A DNA stretch of 32,380 bases, taken from an uncultured Clostridia bacterium (GTDB lineage Bacteria; Bacillota; Clostridia; Oscillospirales; Acutalibacteraceae). The translations under genes were made by a program, and so were the position numbers. This document shows positions 7,521-16,414 of this stretch, in pieces. Under the pieces are notes generated by a model that did not search any database, was not told the origin of the DNA, and saw nothing but the letters and a program-made list of their open reading frames with translations. How positions within the stretch are numbered: position 1 is the first letter of the stretch; each line of letters begins with the position of its first letter. Location: assembly GCA_947630835.1 (NCBI GenBank), contig CANRIZ010000025.1, positions 1-32,380 of the forward strand. Direction: 5' to 3'.

Positions 7521-9167
7521 TTATTCAACCGAAACTATAAAATAGTAAACGGGCTGTCCTCCGCAGATAACGTTAACCTCAATATTAGGGAAGCGCTGAG
7601 AAAGCTTTTCCGAAAGCAAATTTGCCATTATCTCGCTTGTGCCCTCGCCGTAATAAATCGTTACAAGAGAGCCGTCAAATTTTTTAACAAGTCTGCGGGT
7701 TACACGGTAAGCGGCGGTAACAACGTCGTCGTCAACGAGCGTAATGTTGCCGTCCTCCATACCGAGCGTCTGACCTTTTAATATCTTTTGTCCGAAGGAT
7801 TCGCTGTCCCTTGCGGCAAAGGTGACCTGCGCCGTATGCACGCTCTCGGCGGCTTTTTTCATACTCATCAAATTTTTCTCGACGCTGTCCGTTTCGCTGA
7901 AATTAAGAACCGCCGTAATTCCCTGCGTAAGGGTTTTTGTCGGTACTACGGAAACCTGCCTGTCGGCAAGATTAACGCATTGCTCCGCCGCCATAATTAT
8001 ATTTTTATTGTTGGGCAGAACAAAAACATGCTTTGCGGGCGTAGCCTCCACGGCGTGAAGTATATCGTCCGTGCTCGGGTTCATGGTTTGACCGCCCGTA
8101 ACTATATTGTCAACGCCTATTTCCTTAAAAAGCTCAACAAAGCCTTCGCCCGCCGCTACCGCAACAAAACCGTATTCGTTTTCGGGTTCCGTGCGTTCCG
8201 GCAAGCCGCCGTCCTCCCGATTTTCCCGGGTGCCGAGCTCGGCGTTTTGATGCTGAAATCTCATATTGTCAATTTTAATATTTGTAAGAGCGCCGCACTT
8301 TAAAGCCGCCTGAATTACGTTGCCCGGCTCGTTTGAGTGAACGTGGACTTTAATTATATCCTCGTCCTCAACCACAACCACGCAGTCCCCGATTGACTCA
8401 AGATAGGCTTTAAGCGTTTTGGCGTTGCTTTTTGCGCCTTTTTCACGGTTGATTAGAAATTCGCTGCAATATCCGAATTTTATATCGCCCGAGGCGTTGG
8501 CAACCGCATTTTGACTGCCTGCGCTCCGTTCCTTTGCGGGTTCCGCTTCGTTCGAGGGTATTATCTCGCCCTTTACTATTGCGCTCACCATACCTTCAAG
8601 TATATAAACGAGCCCCTGACCGCCTGCGTCAACTACTCCCGCCTGCTTCAGCACGGGAAGCATATCCGGCGTCTTTTTGAGGGCCTCGCAAGCGGCTTCG
8701 TAAGCGGAAACAAGCACCTTTTCCGCGTCCGTTTCCTTCGCACTTTCGGCGGCCTCCGAAGCCTCTCTGATTACCGTAAGTATAGTTCCCTCCGTAGGCT
8801 TCATAACCGCCTTGTAGGCAGATTCCGTACCCATTTTCAATGCCTTTGCAAGGGCTTTGCCGTCCGCCTCGTCCAAATCCTTTAAGCCGTTTGATATACC
8901 TCTGAAAATAAGCGAAAGTATTACTCCGGAATTGCCCCTTGCGCCCCTTAAAAGCGCGGCGGCGGCTCTGCTTGAAACCTCCGAAATACTCCTGTCGTCA
9001 TTGACTCTCAGCTCTCTGACGGAAGCCGTCACGGTCATTGACATATTTGTACCCGTATCGCCGTCGGGAACGGGAAAAACATTAAGGGCGTCAACGTCCT
9101 TTTTATGGTTCGTAATATTATTTGCACCCGAAATCAAAGCATTTTTAAATAATTCACCGTTAATCAA
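7521..9167 (-). CDS. DAK2-domain protein, YloV/FakA-like fatty acid kinase
   Basis: This 548-residue protein is of the YloV family. FakA members phosphorylate fatty acids bound to a FakB (DegV) partner so that exogenous fatty acids enter phospholipids. The N-terminal DAK2 (DhaL) domain carries the nucleotide and Mg-binding loop PDGDTGTNM at about 34-42 and RGARGNSGVILS near 75-86. The middle and C-terminal domains contain GGQTMNPSTDD and VLPNNKNI, typical of the family. No FakB gene is in this window. The start is a TTG at 9167 with a GGGAG 9 bases upstream; it lies 16 bases from the asp23 stop. Fatty acid kinase activity is inferred from the family; older annotation calls these proteins dihydroxyacetone kinase-like. 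Confidence 0.9.
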   Translation of the reverse strand: MINGELFKNALISGANNITNHKKDVDALNVFPVPDGDTGTNMSMTVTASVRELRVNDDRSISEVSSRAAAALLRGARGNSGVILSLIFRGISNGLKDLDEADGKALAKALKMGTESAYKAVMKPTEGTILTVIREASEAAESAKETDAEKVLVSAYEAACEALKKTPDMLPVLKQAGVVDAGGQGLVYILEGMVSAIVKGEIIPSNEAEPAKERSAGSQNAVANASGDIKFGYCSEFLINREKGAKSNAKTLKAYLESIGDCVVVVEDEDIIKVHVHSNEPGNVIQAALKCGALTNIKIDNMRFQHQNAELGTRENREDGGLPERTEPENEYGFVAVAAGEGFVELFKEIGVDNIVTGGQTMNPSTDDILHAVEATPAKHVFVLPNNKNIIMAAEQCVNLADRQVSVVPTKTLTQGITAVLNFSETDSVEKNLMSMKKAAESVHTAQVTFAARDSESFGQKILKGQTLGMEDGNITLVDDDVVTAAYRVTRRLVKKFDGSLVTIYYGEGTSEIMANLLSEKLSQRFPNIEVNVICGGQPVYYFIVSVE

Positions 9168-9182
9168 TTTTTAATTCTCCCG

Positions 9183-9536
9183 TCATTCTTTTATATCATC
9201 GACATAGACATTTACATTTTTGATTTTGAAGCCCGCCGCCTGCTCGACGGTATATCTCACCTTATTGGTAATGGAATCGACTATCGCCTTGATATTAACG
9301 CCGTAGCTGACGACGATATGAATATCCACCGAGAATTCCTCGCCCTGAACATACACCGCAACGCCCCTGTCGGTAAAGCTGCCGTGCTTGAAAACCTTTT
9401 GCCGTATATTTTGGACGGGGCTTGAGCTTGCCATACCCACAACGCCGAAACAAGAGGTTACGGTATGACCTATAAGCTCCGAAAAGAAATTCTGATGAAG
9501 TTCTATTACTCCGAGATGATTTTCTGTTTTTATCAT
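9183..9536 (-). CDS. Asp23/Gls24 family envelope stress protein
   Basis: This is a 117-residue protein of the Asp23/Gls24 family, small proteins associated with the cell envelope and alkaline or general stress in Firmicutes. Family features include the early GVIELHQNFFSELIGH segment, VVGMASSS, the strand VDIHIVVSYGVNI and the C-terminal NVNVYVDDIK. I chose the ATG at 9536, which has GGAAAGG about 10 bases upstream, over a longer frame that starts at 9575 without a ribosome-binding site. It heads the asp23-yloV-recG operon. Its function here is unknown; the conserved link to yloV hints at membrane lipid or envelope homeostasis, which is inference. Confidence 0.92.
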   Translation of the reverse strand: MIKTENHLGVIELHQNFFSELIGHTVTSCFGVVGMASSSPVQNIRQKVFKHGSFTDRGVAVYVQGEEFSVDIHIVVSYGVNIKAIVDSITNKVRYTVEQAAGFKIKNVNVYVDDIKE

Positions 9537-9633
9537 AAAACCATAGCCTTTCCGGGTGTAATTTTTCTTTTGCATTTTGCCGACGTATCCGCCGAAGCAA
9601 TAAAATTTAAAGGTTGAAAGCCCGCTGTTATTT

Positions 9634-9642
9634 ATTGTAACA
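9634..9642 (-). promoter_or_regulatory. possible extended -10 promoter of the asp23 operon
   Basis: TGTTACAAT on the minus strand fits an extended -10 (TGn-TACAAT). The -35 region at the right distance is poor (TAGTAA). The leader would be about 90 bases long. This is weaker than the other promoters in the window. Confidence 0.35.
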
Positions 9643-9647
9643 CAAAA

Positions 9648-9661
9648 AGTAAGATTTTACT
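9648..9661 (-). terminator. weak terminator after the substrate-binding lipoprotein gene
   Basis: A 5-bp hairpin AGTAA-AATC-TTACT is followed by TTTTTGTGTT on the minus strand, directly after the lipoprotein stop at 9667. It is short and overlaps the presumed asp23 promoter region. Confidence 0.3.
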
Positions 9662-9666
9662 ACTGT

Positions 9667-11175
9667 TTATTCACTTTCCCGCGAAGCTTCCCAATTTTCT
9701 ATGTTTCCGTAGATGTCAAACGGAGCGTAAGTGAAATCGGGGGAATAAAGCTTTGTATAAGCCGCTACGCCCACCCTGTAGCAAATCGGTATAAACGGAG
9801 CGTCGTTTAAAAAGCTGTTTATAACCGTATTTATGTCCTTTTTGCCCGCCTTGTATTCGCCGTAATCTTTAAAGAAATTGACGTTGCCGGCTAGGCATTT
9901 TTTATAAAAGCCGTCGCTGAAAGGGCTTAAATCGAAATTTTCCGTAAGCTTTACTTCGCCAATGCAAAGCTGATAATTCCCCTCGTTAATCCTCTGCTTA
10001 TAGCTCTCCGTGTCAAGGCTTACGATATTGATTTTGAACCCGCACTGCGAAAGCTCCTCGGCAATTCTGTTGGCGGCGGCAAGCCTGAACATATTGTCCT
10101 TGTTTACCGTCAGGCTCAAATTAAGACGCTTATCCGAAACGGACTCCACGCCGTTTTTACTGCCGCTTGAATAGCCTAACTTTTCTATTATGGAGCGAGC
10201 CTTGTCCTTGTCGCCCTTAACGTCGGGCAATTTAACGTTTTTAAGCTCGTAAAAATCCGGATTAAAAGGAGTTGCGGCGGCGACGGCGTAGCCCTGATAA
10301 GGCGTTGCGCTTGCGTTTTCCTTGTCAATCGCATAATATATGGCGGTTCTCAGCGCCTGTGAGGACAGAGCGCTGTCCTTTGCGTTGATACCGAGGAAAA
10401 CGAGGTTATTGAGCGTGACGTTTTTGCTTTGCGAAACTATCGCCTTGAATTTACCCTCCGAAAAATCCTCGAAAAGGTAATTGATATTTCCTATTTCAAG
10501 CTCGCTTACGGCAAGCTCCGGAGTTTTAATATCGCAAAGCTTTACCGTGTTTATGGAGCTAATTTTTTGGCAGTAGGGGTTTATTACCATTTCTTCCCTG
10601 CCGTTGAATTTAAACACGCCCGAGCCTACGGGAACGCTGTCCTTACCGTCGGCGGTACCCGATTTAACTATGGGGAAAGTGAGCGCGTTTGCCGCAAGCT
10701 TATCCGCCGATTTCAAGCTAAAGCTTACCGACGTACCCGAGGCGGAAACGCTTTCGACATTTTTCAGCCTTTGCGAAAACGCAGAGGATTTTTTTGCAAG
10801 ATTAAACGAATACGCGACGTCGTCCGCCCCGAGCGCGGAACCGTCGCTGAAAACCGCTTCGTTTAAAGAAACCGTTACCGTTTTATTGTTTACGGAAAAA
10901 TCCGCCGCAACAACCGGCTCGCAGTTGTAGTCCGATTTTACGGTAAAAAGAGGCTGGCAGTAAATATAGGACAGCGCAAGATTTTCATTGCTTTGCGCAA
11001 AGTATGGGTTAAACGAATCCCCGCTTGAATACGGCAAAGAAATTTCAACCGTTTTTGCGCTTCCCTTATCTTTATACACCGTATCTTTTTTTTCGCCGCT
11101 TTGCTTTTCGCAGGAGCAGAAAATCATAATTACCGCCGTAAGCGCAAGAAAAACAGAAATTATTTTTTTATTCAC
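9667..11175 (-). CDS. ABC transporter substrate-binding lipoprotein, peptide-type (SBP family 5)
   Basis: This is a 502-residue secreted lipoprotein. It has a basic N-terminus, a hydrophobic stretch (about 5-19) and a lipobox-like FCSC, so C22 is the likely lipidated cysteine. The body matches oligopeptide/nickel-type binding proteins: SGDSFNPYFAQ near the start, VTVSLNEAVFSDGSALGADDVAYSF-type strands, LRTAIYYAIDKE in the middle, and the late FNPDFYELK segment. Such proteins deliver peptides or similar ligands to an ABC permease. No permease or ATPase gene is in this window, so it is an orphan and its ligand is unknown. The GTG start at 11175 has an AGGGAG 9 bases upstream. It follows ymdB by 22 bases and is probably cotranscribed with it. 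Confidence 0.85.
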   Translation of the reverse strand: MNKKIISVFLALTAVIMIFCSCEKQSGEKKDTVYKDKGSAKTVEISLPYSSGDSFNPYFAQSNENLALSYIYCQPLFTVKSDYNCEPVVAADFSVNNKTVTVSLNEAVFSDGSALGADDVAYSFNLAKKSSAFSQRLKNVESVSASGTSVSFSLKSADKLAANALTFPIVKSGTADGKDSVPVGSGVFKFNGREEMVINPYCQKISSINTVKLCDIKTPELAVSELEIGNINYLFEDFSEGKFKAIVSQSKNVTLNNLVFLGINAKDSALSSQALRTAIYYAIDKENASATPYQGYAVAAATPFNPDFYELKNVKLPDVKGDKDKARSIIEKLGYSSGSKNGVESVSDKRLNLSLTVNKDNMFRLAAANRIAEELSQCGFKINIVSLDTESYKQRINEGNYQLCIGEVKLTENFDLSPFSDGFYKKCLAGNVNFFKDYGEYKAGKKDINTVINSFLNDAPFIPICYRVGVAAYTKLYSPDFTYAPFDIYGNIENWEASRESE

Positions 11176-11197
11176 GGCAGCTCGCTCCCTTCAAAAT

Positions 11198-11980
11198 TTA
11201 CAGTTTTATTCTTTCAACGGACAATGCCTTTCCGCTTTTTTTGTCAATTTCAAAAACGGCTCCGCACAGCTCGCACTCGCCGTCGGGGTTTTCAAAGCGA
11301 ACGGGCAGATTTGTTTTCATTTTCTCTATAGCCAATTCCGGCTTCACGCCTATAACGGAATTTTTCGGCCCCGTCATACCCAAGTCGGTAATGTAGGCGG
11401 TTTTTGCGGGCAAAATCTGCTCGTCTGCGGTTTGAATATGCGTATGGGTTCCGAAAACGGCGGAAACTCTGCCGTCAACGTAAAAGCCCATGGCTCTCTT
11501 TTCGGCCGTCGCTTCCGCATGAAAATCCAAAACGATTATTTTTACTTCGTCTTTTAATTTATCTATAACCTCGTCTATACATTCAAAAGGATTTCTTAGA
11601 TTTTCCATAAACGCCGTGCCGAGCAAATTAACGACGCCTACCCTAAAAAAGCCCTTGTCTATAACGGTGCAGCCCATACCGGGAGCGCCGTCGCCGTAAT
11701 TATACGGACGTATAATCGAAAATGAATTTTCAAGCGTATCGTAAAATTCCCTGCGCCTGAAGCTGTGATTTCCTCCCGTAATAACGTCCGCGCCGCTTGA
11801 AAAAATATGCTCGCAGGAAAAAGCGGTCATACCGTTTCCGACTGCTGAATTCTCGCCGTTTACTATGCACAGGTCTATATTTTTGCTTTTTTTTAATGAG
11901 GGCAGCTCTTTCCTCAGCTTTTCACAGCCGCAGCTTGAAACTACGTCGCCCACCGCTAAAATTCTCACGGTATTGTCCAT
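11198..11980 (-). CDS. ymdB: YmdB-family metallophosphoesterase (TIGR00282)
   Basis: This 260-residue calcineurin-like phosphoesterase is close to B. subtilis YmdB. YmdB hydrolyses cyclic nucleotides and affects motility and biofilm genes. All metal ligands of the family can be placed: D12 (GDVV), E43 and N44 (NGEN), N71 and catalytic H72 (GGNH), H154 (DFHAEATAEK), H179 and H181 (GTHTHIQTAD). The segment after GGNH is SFRRRE rather than the usual WD-containing stretch, and GDVV is followed by SSCGCE rather than a glycine-rich GxPGR turn. These are divergent but outside the ligand set. It lies directly after rny, as in many Firmicutes, although a hairpin terminator separates the two. The ATG at 11980 has only a weak ribosome-binding site. 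Confidence 0.92.
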   Translation of the reverse strand: MDNTVRILAVGDVVSSCGCEKLRKELPSLKKSKNIDLCIVNGENSAVGNGMTAFSCEHIFSSGADVITGGNHSFRRREFYDTLENSFSIIRPYNYGDGAPGMGCTVIDKGFFRVGVVNLLGTAFMENLRNPFECIDEVIDKLKDEVKIIVLDFHAEATAEKRAMGFYVDGRVSAVFGTHTHIQTADEQILPAKTAYITDLGMTGPKNSVIGVKPELAIEKMKTNLPVRFENPDGECELCGAVFEIDKKSGKALSVERIKL

Positions 11981-12019
11981 AATACACCGATTTCCGTTGA
12001 TTTTGTCATATTACATAAA

Positions 12020-12044
12020 GCCCTGACTGTGGTTAAGTCAGGGC
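12020..12044 (-). terminator. terminator after rny
   Basis: A perfect 9-bp stem GCCCTGACT/AGTCAGGGC with a 7-base loop lies just after the rny stop. The minus-strand tail is TTTATGTAATAT, so termination may be partial and allow read-through into ymdB. Confidence 0.7.
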
Positions 12045-12051
12045 CTAACTT

Positions 12052-13608
12052 TTATTTTGCGTAATCGACTATGCGATTTTCGCGAACTATATTCACCTTT
12101 ATCTGCCCGGGATAATCAAGCTCTTCTTCTATTTTCTTGACTACCTGGCGGGCAATAAGTACCATTTTGTCATCGCTTACAACATCGGGCTTAACCATTA
12201 TGCGAACCTCACGGCCTGCCTGAATTGCGAACGATTTTTCAACGCCCTCAAACGAGGATGCGATTTCCTCAAGCTTTTCAAGACGTTTAATGTAATTTTG
12301 AACGTTCTCGCGCCTTGCGCCCGGTCTTGAAGCCGAAACGGCGTCGGCTGCCTGAACGAGGCAGGCAACAACGGTTTTCGCTTCAATATCGCCGTGATGC
12401 GCGGCAATGGCGTGAATAACGTTTTCGTTTTCCTTATATTTCTTAGCCGCTTCGACGCCAAGCTCGATATGAGTGCCGTCCACCTCGTGGTCAAGGGCCT
12501 TGCCTATGTCGTGCAAAAGTCCCGCGCGCTTTGCGGTTTTAACGTCCGCGCCGAGCTCGGCGGCCATAAGACCGGCAATATAGGAAACCTCAAGGGAATG
12601 ATTAAGTACGTTTTGACCGTAGCTTGTGCGGTATTTGAGCTTACCGAGCAATTTGACAAGCTCGGGCGCAATCCCGTTTACGCCGGCGTCGATAACAGCT
12701 CTTTCGCCTGTCTGGCGGATAGTCTGCTCAACCTCGCGCTTTGCCTTTTCGTACATTTCCTCTATTCGGGCGGGATGTATTCTTCCGTCGGCAATAAGCT
12801 TTTCAAGGGTGATTCTCGCAATCTCCCTGCGCACCGGTTCAAAGCTTGAAATTGTAATAGCCTCCGGCGTGTCGTCAATAATAAGGTCGACGCCCGTTAT
12901 CGTTTCAAGCGTTCTTACGTTGCGCCCCTCGCGGCCTATAATGCGGCCCTTCATATCGTCGTTGGGCAGCGTAACAACGGAAACGGTAGTCTCCGCCGTA
13001 TGGTCTGCGGCGCAGCGCTGAATGGCGGTTGAAATAATCTCCCTTGCAAGCTCGTCGGCTTCGTCCTTGGTTCTCTGCCTGTAATCCATAATCTTAACGG
13101 CTTTTTCGTGAACAAGCTCCTCGTCAAGATTTTGCAAAAGTACGGTTTTTGCCTGCTCTCTTGTGTATCCCGATACCTTTTCGAGCATTTCAAACTGGCT
13201 TTTCTTTATAGATTCGGCTTCCTGCAATCTGTCTTCAACTTCTTTAAGCTTCTGGCTTAAAGTTTCTTCTTTTTTCTCGATATTTTCCGATTTTTTATCG
13301 AGCGTTTCTTCTTTTTGAATTAATCTTCTTTCCTGTCTTTGAATCTCCGCGCGTCGTTCTTTAATGTCCTTGTCCGCTTCGCTTCTCAAGGCGTGGATTT
13401 CGTCCTTAGCCTCGAGTATGGATTCCCTTTTCTTGTTTTCGGCGGTCTGAACAGCCTGGTTTACTATCCTTGTGGCTTCCTCGGTTGCCGAGCCTATCGC
13501 CGCCTCGGCTACCTTTTTACGGTGTATTCCGCCTAAGACGAAACCCACTACACCGAAAACGACTGCGGTTATAACAACAGCAATTACTGAAATAACAGTA
13601 GTATTCAA
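12052..13608 (-). CDS. rny: ribonuclease Y
   Basis: RNase Y is the membrane-anchored endoribonuclease that starts mRNA decay in many Firmicutes. The protein has an N-terminal membrane segment (about 4-27) and a long charged coiled coil (about 30-150, rich in K/E). A KH domain follows ([15 protein letters not shown] near 220-235), then an HD domain with the catalytic pair in [12 protein letters not shown] (about 365-376) and the later AHHGD. The length of 518 residues matches B. subtilis (520). I place the start at the TTG at 13608: GGAGG lies 11 bases upstream, whereas the longer GTG frame (13620) would overlap its own ribosome-binding site. A consensus promoter is at 13718-13746, giving a leader of about 100 bases. 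Confidence 0.96.
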   Translation of the reverse strand: MNTTVISVIAVVITAVVFGVVGFVLGGIHRKKVAEAAIGSATEEATRIVNQAVQTAENKKRESILEAKDEIHALRSEADKDIKERRAEIQRQERRLIQKEETLDKKSENIEKKEETLSQKLKEVEDRLQEAESIKKSQFEMLEKVSGYTREQAKTVLLQNLDEELVHEKAVKIMDYRQRTKDEADELAREIISTAIQRCAADHTAETTVSVVTLPNDDMKGRIIGREGRNVRTLETITGVDLIIDDTPEAITISSFEPVRREIARITLEKLIADGRIHPARIEEMYEKAKREVEQTIRQTGERAVIDAGVNGIAPELVKLLGKLKYRTSYGQNVLNHSLEVSYIAGLMAAELGADVKTAKRAGLLHDIGKALDHEVDGTHIELGVEAAKKYKENENVIHAIAAHHGDIEAKTVVACLVQAADAVSASRPGARRENVQNYIKRLEKLEEIASSFEGVEKSFAIQAGREVRIMVKPDVVSDDKMVLIARQVVKKIEEELDYPGQIKVNIVRENRIVDYAK

Positions 13609-13717
13609 AAAGCTTTGCACCTCCTTTTTTCAAGTTAAAAGTATTTTCAAACAAATGATAAAATTATTTGCTATCGATAATATACACTTTTTCGCATAAT
13701 TGTACATTATCTTAGAT

Positions 13718-13746
13718 ATTTTATAACTTTTCGCTTGTTATGTCAA
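13718..13746 (-). promoter_or_regulatory. sigma-A-type promoter of rny
   Basis: TTGACA (13746-13741), a 17-base spacer and TAAAAT (13723-13718) lie on the minus strand. The -35 is perfect. A partial palindrome, TACAA-AATA-TTGTA, lies upstream near 13765-13778. Its role is unknown. Confidence 0.8.
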
Positions 13747-13788
13747 GTGCAAGCGTCCGATATTGTACAAAATATTGTATAAAATTTC

Positions 13789-13808
13789 TGATTTTCAAAA
13801 TAAAATCA
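13789..13808 (-). terminator. weak AT-rich hairpin at the end of the MATE gene
   Basis: A 7-bp stem TGATTTT/AAAATCA with a 6-base loop overlaps the MATE stop codon. The minus-strand tail is GAAATTTTAT. It is low in GC, so termination is doubtful. Confidence 0.3.
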
Positions 13809-15206
13809 ATTCTCCCGCAAAACTTCGCCCGCCACTATGTTTTTAATCCAAGCGCCTTTCTTTACAAATATGAAGCCCAACGCGCATTTAATCAAATTCA
13901 CCGCCTGAACCGCAGCGAACATAGGCAGGATAGGTACAGCGGTAAATCTGCTTATAATAAACGCTGTGGGAACGCTTACGCACCAAACGAACACGCTGTC
14001 AAACAGCAGCGTAATAAACACCTTGCCTCCCGAACGCAGGGTAAAATACGAGGCGTTGGCAAAGGCGTCTATGGGCATAGCCAAGGCTATTATCTGCATA
14101 AGCCTTGTGGCAAGCAGTTTTACCTGAGGGGTTGTGTTGTAAATTTCGGGTATAAACTCGGCGGCGACGGCAAACACAGCGCCTATAACCACGCTTATCG
14201 CCAAGGATAACGCAATAAGCTTCGTACTGCTTTCCTTGGCTCGCTCTTTTTCGTTTGCGCCGAGCATTTGCCCTACAATAATGCCTATGGAAACTCCCAC
14301 CGACATAAACGAAACGGAAAAGACGTTGTAAAAGGTCTGCGCTATATTGTTTGCGGCTACAACGTCGAGGCTTCTGACGGAATAGCATTGACTAAGCGCC
14401 GCCATACCCGCAGACCAAAGCGTTTCGTTTATCATAAGCGGCATGCCCTTTATTATTATCTGCTTTACGAGCTTCATAGGAATTGCGAAGCTCCTGTATG
14501 CGCCGACTATGAACGGAGCCTCCTTCGTATGCAGGTGAACGAACGCCGCTACAATTAAAAGCTCGGCAAATCTTGAAATAACCGTGGCTGTCGCCGCACC
14601 CTCGACACCCATTTCGGGTGCTCCGAAATGCCCGAAAATAAGAACGTAATTCAATGTGAAATTGACCGCCACCGCGGAAACTCCCGCAACCATGGGAATT
14701 AAGGGACGCTCGATTTCCCTCATGGTACCCGAATAGCATTGGGAAAGCGCATAGGGCAAAAAGCCTATAAGCATTATCCTTATGTATTTAAGCGCAAAAT
14801 CAAGCGAAGCCGCGGCGTCCTCAACGTCGCCATCGCCTTGCAGATAAAGGCTGACGAGCCCTTTGCCGAACACGGTGAAAACAAATATCCCGACAGCGCA
14901 GATAAAGGCGCAAAAGGCTGTTTTAAACCTGAATGTGTTTCTTACGCCCTCGTTATCCCTGTTACCGTAAAACTGCGAAGAAAAAATCCCCGCGCCGGAT
15001 ATTGCTCCGAAAAGGCAGAGGTTGAAAACGAAAATAAGCTGATTGGAAACGGCAACGCCCGTCATTTCGACAGTGCCTATCCTGCCTACCATTACGTTGT
15101 CAAGCATATTTACAAAATTCGTGATACCGTTTTGAATCATAATCGGCATCATTAATTTAAACACTCTTTTATAAAAATCCTTAGTTCCTATCAGCCTGTT
15201 CAACAA
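13806..15206 (-). CDS. MATE family efflux transporter
   Basis: This is a MATE-family multidrug/Na+ (or H+) antiporter of about 466 residues with roughly 12 membrane segments in two homologous halves. It begins LNRLIGTKDFYKRVFKLMMPIMIQNGITNFVN, a typical MATE N-terminus, and shows FSSQFYGNRD, MLIGFLPYALSQCYSGTMRE and IIVGQMLGANEKERAK further on. The longest frame starts with an ATG at 15248, but that codon is upstream of the predicted transcription start. The promoter -10 element is at 15244-15239, and GGAGG lies 8 bases before the TTG at 15206. I therefore take TTG at 15206. The gene stands alone, and no regulator is adjacent. The exported substrate is unknown. Confidence 0.93.
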   Translation of the reverse strand: MLNRLIGTKDFYKRVFKLMMPIMIQNGITNFVNMLDNVMVGRIGTVEMTGVAVSNQLIFVFNLCLFGAISGAGIFSSQFYGNRDNEGVRNTFRFKTAFCAFICAVGIFVFTVFGKGLVSLYLQGDGDVEDAAASLDFALKYIRIMLIGFLPYALSQCYSGTMREIERPLIPMVAGVSAVAVNFTLNYVLIFGHFGAPEMGVEGAATATVISRFAELLIVAAFVHLHTKEAPFIVGAYRSFAIPMKLVKQIIIKGMPLMINETLWSAGMAALSQCYSVRSLDVVAANNIAQTFYNVFSVSFMSVGVSIGIIVGQMLGANEKERAKESSTKLIALSLAISVVIGAVFAVAAEFIPEIYNTTPQVKLLATRLMQIIALAMPIDAFANASYFTLRSGGKVFITLLFDSVFVWCVSVPTAFIISRFTAVPILPMFAAVQAVNLIKCALGFIFVKKGAWIKNIVAGEVLREN

Positions 15207-15238
15207 AGCGTTTTCCTCCTCCTTGCAAAATCCCAACC

Positions 15239-15267
15239 ATTTTAACATACAACCGCCGTATGTTCAA
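15239..15267 (-). promoter_or_regulatory. sigma-A-type promoter of the MATE gene
   Basis: TTGAAC (15267-15262), a 17-base spacer and TAAAAT (15244-15239) lie on the minus strand. Transcription would start near 15232, downstream of the ATG at 15248, which decides the gene start in favour of TTG at 15206. Confidence 0.7.
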
Positions 15268-15331
15268 GGAATTTGTTAAAACAGCCGCCGTAATTTTTTA
15301 TAAGCCGTGCATATGCTTTTATATATAAACT

Positions 15332-15359
15332 CGGACCGCTGCCTTTTGACAGCGGTCCG
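15332..15359 (-). terminator. strong terminator of the NifU-like/GGGtGRT operon
   Basis: A perfect 10-bp GC-rich stem CGGACCGCTG/CAGCGGTCCG with an 8-base loop is followed on the minus strand by AGTTTATATAT. It lies 34 bases after the GGGtGRT stop. Confidence 0.8.
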
Positions 15360-15393
15360 CATTTTGGTTCGGTATTCAAAAAAGTATAATGCC

Positions 15394-16395
15394 TTACGCC
15401 TTCATAGCCTCTTCAACAGCAACCGCAACCGCAACGGTAGCGCCTACCATCGGGTTGTTGCCCATACCGATAAGTCCCATCATCTCAACATGGGCGGGAA
15501 CGGAAGAAGAACCCGCAAACTGTGCGTCGGAGTGCATCCTTCCCATAGTGTCGGTTAAGCCGTAGCTTGAAGGACCTGCCGCCATATTGTCGGGATGGAG
15601 AGTACGTCCCGTACCGCCGCCGGAAGCAACGGAGAAGTAGTTAACGCCGTTTTCAACGCACCACTTTTTGTATGTGCCCGCAACGGGATGCTGGAACCTT
15701 GTGGGATTTGTTGAGTTGCCCGTGATCGATACCCCGACATTCTCAAGCTTCATTATTGCAACGCCCTCGGGAACGTTGTCGGCGCCGTAGCATTTAACAT
15801 CCGCTCTCGGGCCTTTTGAGAACGGTCTTTCCTCTGTTACCGTAACCGTCTCCGTATAGGGGTCAAAAACGGTTTCGCAATAGGTAAAGCCGTTAATTCT
15901 TGAAATTATATAAGCGGCGTCCTTGCCGAGTCCGTTAAGGATAACCCTGAGGTTGTTTTTACGAACCTTGTTGGCGTTAAGGGCAATTTTGATTGCGCCC
16001 TCCGCCGCGGCAAAGCTCTCGTGACCTGCAAGGAAGCAGAAACACTCCGTTTCCTCGGAGAGAAGCATTTTGCCGAGATTGCCGTGGCCGAGACCGACCT
16101 TTCTGTTTTCGGCAACCGAGCCGGGAATACAGAAGCTCTGAAGCCCTACGCCTATGGCGGCGGCGGCGTCGGCAGCCTTGGTGCAGCCGGATTTAATGGC
16201 GATTGCCGCGCCTACGGTATACGCCCACTTTGCGTTTTCAAAGCATATGGGCTGAGTCTCCTGAACGATAGTGTAGGGGTCAACGCCCTTAGAATCGCAA
16301 ATTTCTTTACATTCGTCTATTGAAGAAATGCCGTATTCCTTAAGAGTTGCGAGGATTTTAGCCTCACGTCTTTCATAACCTTCAAACTGTGCCAT
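15394..16395 (-). CDS. GGGtGRT family protein, function unknown
   Basis: This 333-residue soluble protein carries the signature that names its family, GGGTGRT, at 249-255 (ASGGGTGRTLHPDN). Other glycine-rich loops include GLGHGNLGKM (101-110) and GLIGMGNNPMVGAT near the C-terminus. It has about ten cysteines (29, 33, 51, 71, 89, 118, 120, 163, 192, 236), including CEIC-like and CFC pairs. No membrane segment or signal is present. The family is known in anaerobic Firmicutes, but I know of no assigned biochemical activity. The glycine-rich loops suggest nucleotide or cofactor binding, and the cysteines and the NifU-like partner suggest a metal cluster; both are inference. The ATG at 16395 has GGGAGG 9 bases upstream. 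It lies 19 bases after its partner gene and ends the operon at a strong terminator. Confidence 0.85.
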   Translation of the reverse strand: MAQFEGYERREAKILATLKEYGISSIDECKEICDSKGVDPYTIVQETQPICFENAKWAYTVGAAIAIKSGCTKAADAAAAIGVGLQSFCIPGSVAENRKVGLGHGNLGKMLLSEETECFCFLAGHESFAAAEGAIKIALNANKVRKNNLRVILNGLGKDAAYIISRINGFTYCETVFDPYTETVTVTEERPFSKGPRADVKCYGADNVPEGVAIMKLENVGVSITGNSTNPTRFQHPVAGTYKKWCVENGVNYFSVASGGGTGRTLHPDNMAAGPSSYGLTDTMGRMHSDAQFAGSSSVPAHVEMMGLIGMGNNPMVGATVAVAVAVEEAMKA

Positions 16396-16414
16396 TGTGA
16401 AAATCCTCCCTTTC

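Noticed and set aside
11207-11980. YmdB as a catalytically dead homologue because of unusual residues after GGNH
   Set aside because: All metal ligands and the catalytic histidine can be placed with a constant offset from B. subtilis YmdB, so loss of function is not supported.
15207-15248. ATG at 15248 as start of the MATE gene
   Set aside because: It lies upstream of the predicted transcription start and lacks a ribosome-binding site; TTG at 15206 has GGAGG 8 bases upstream.
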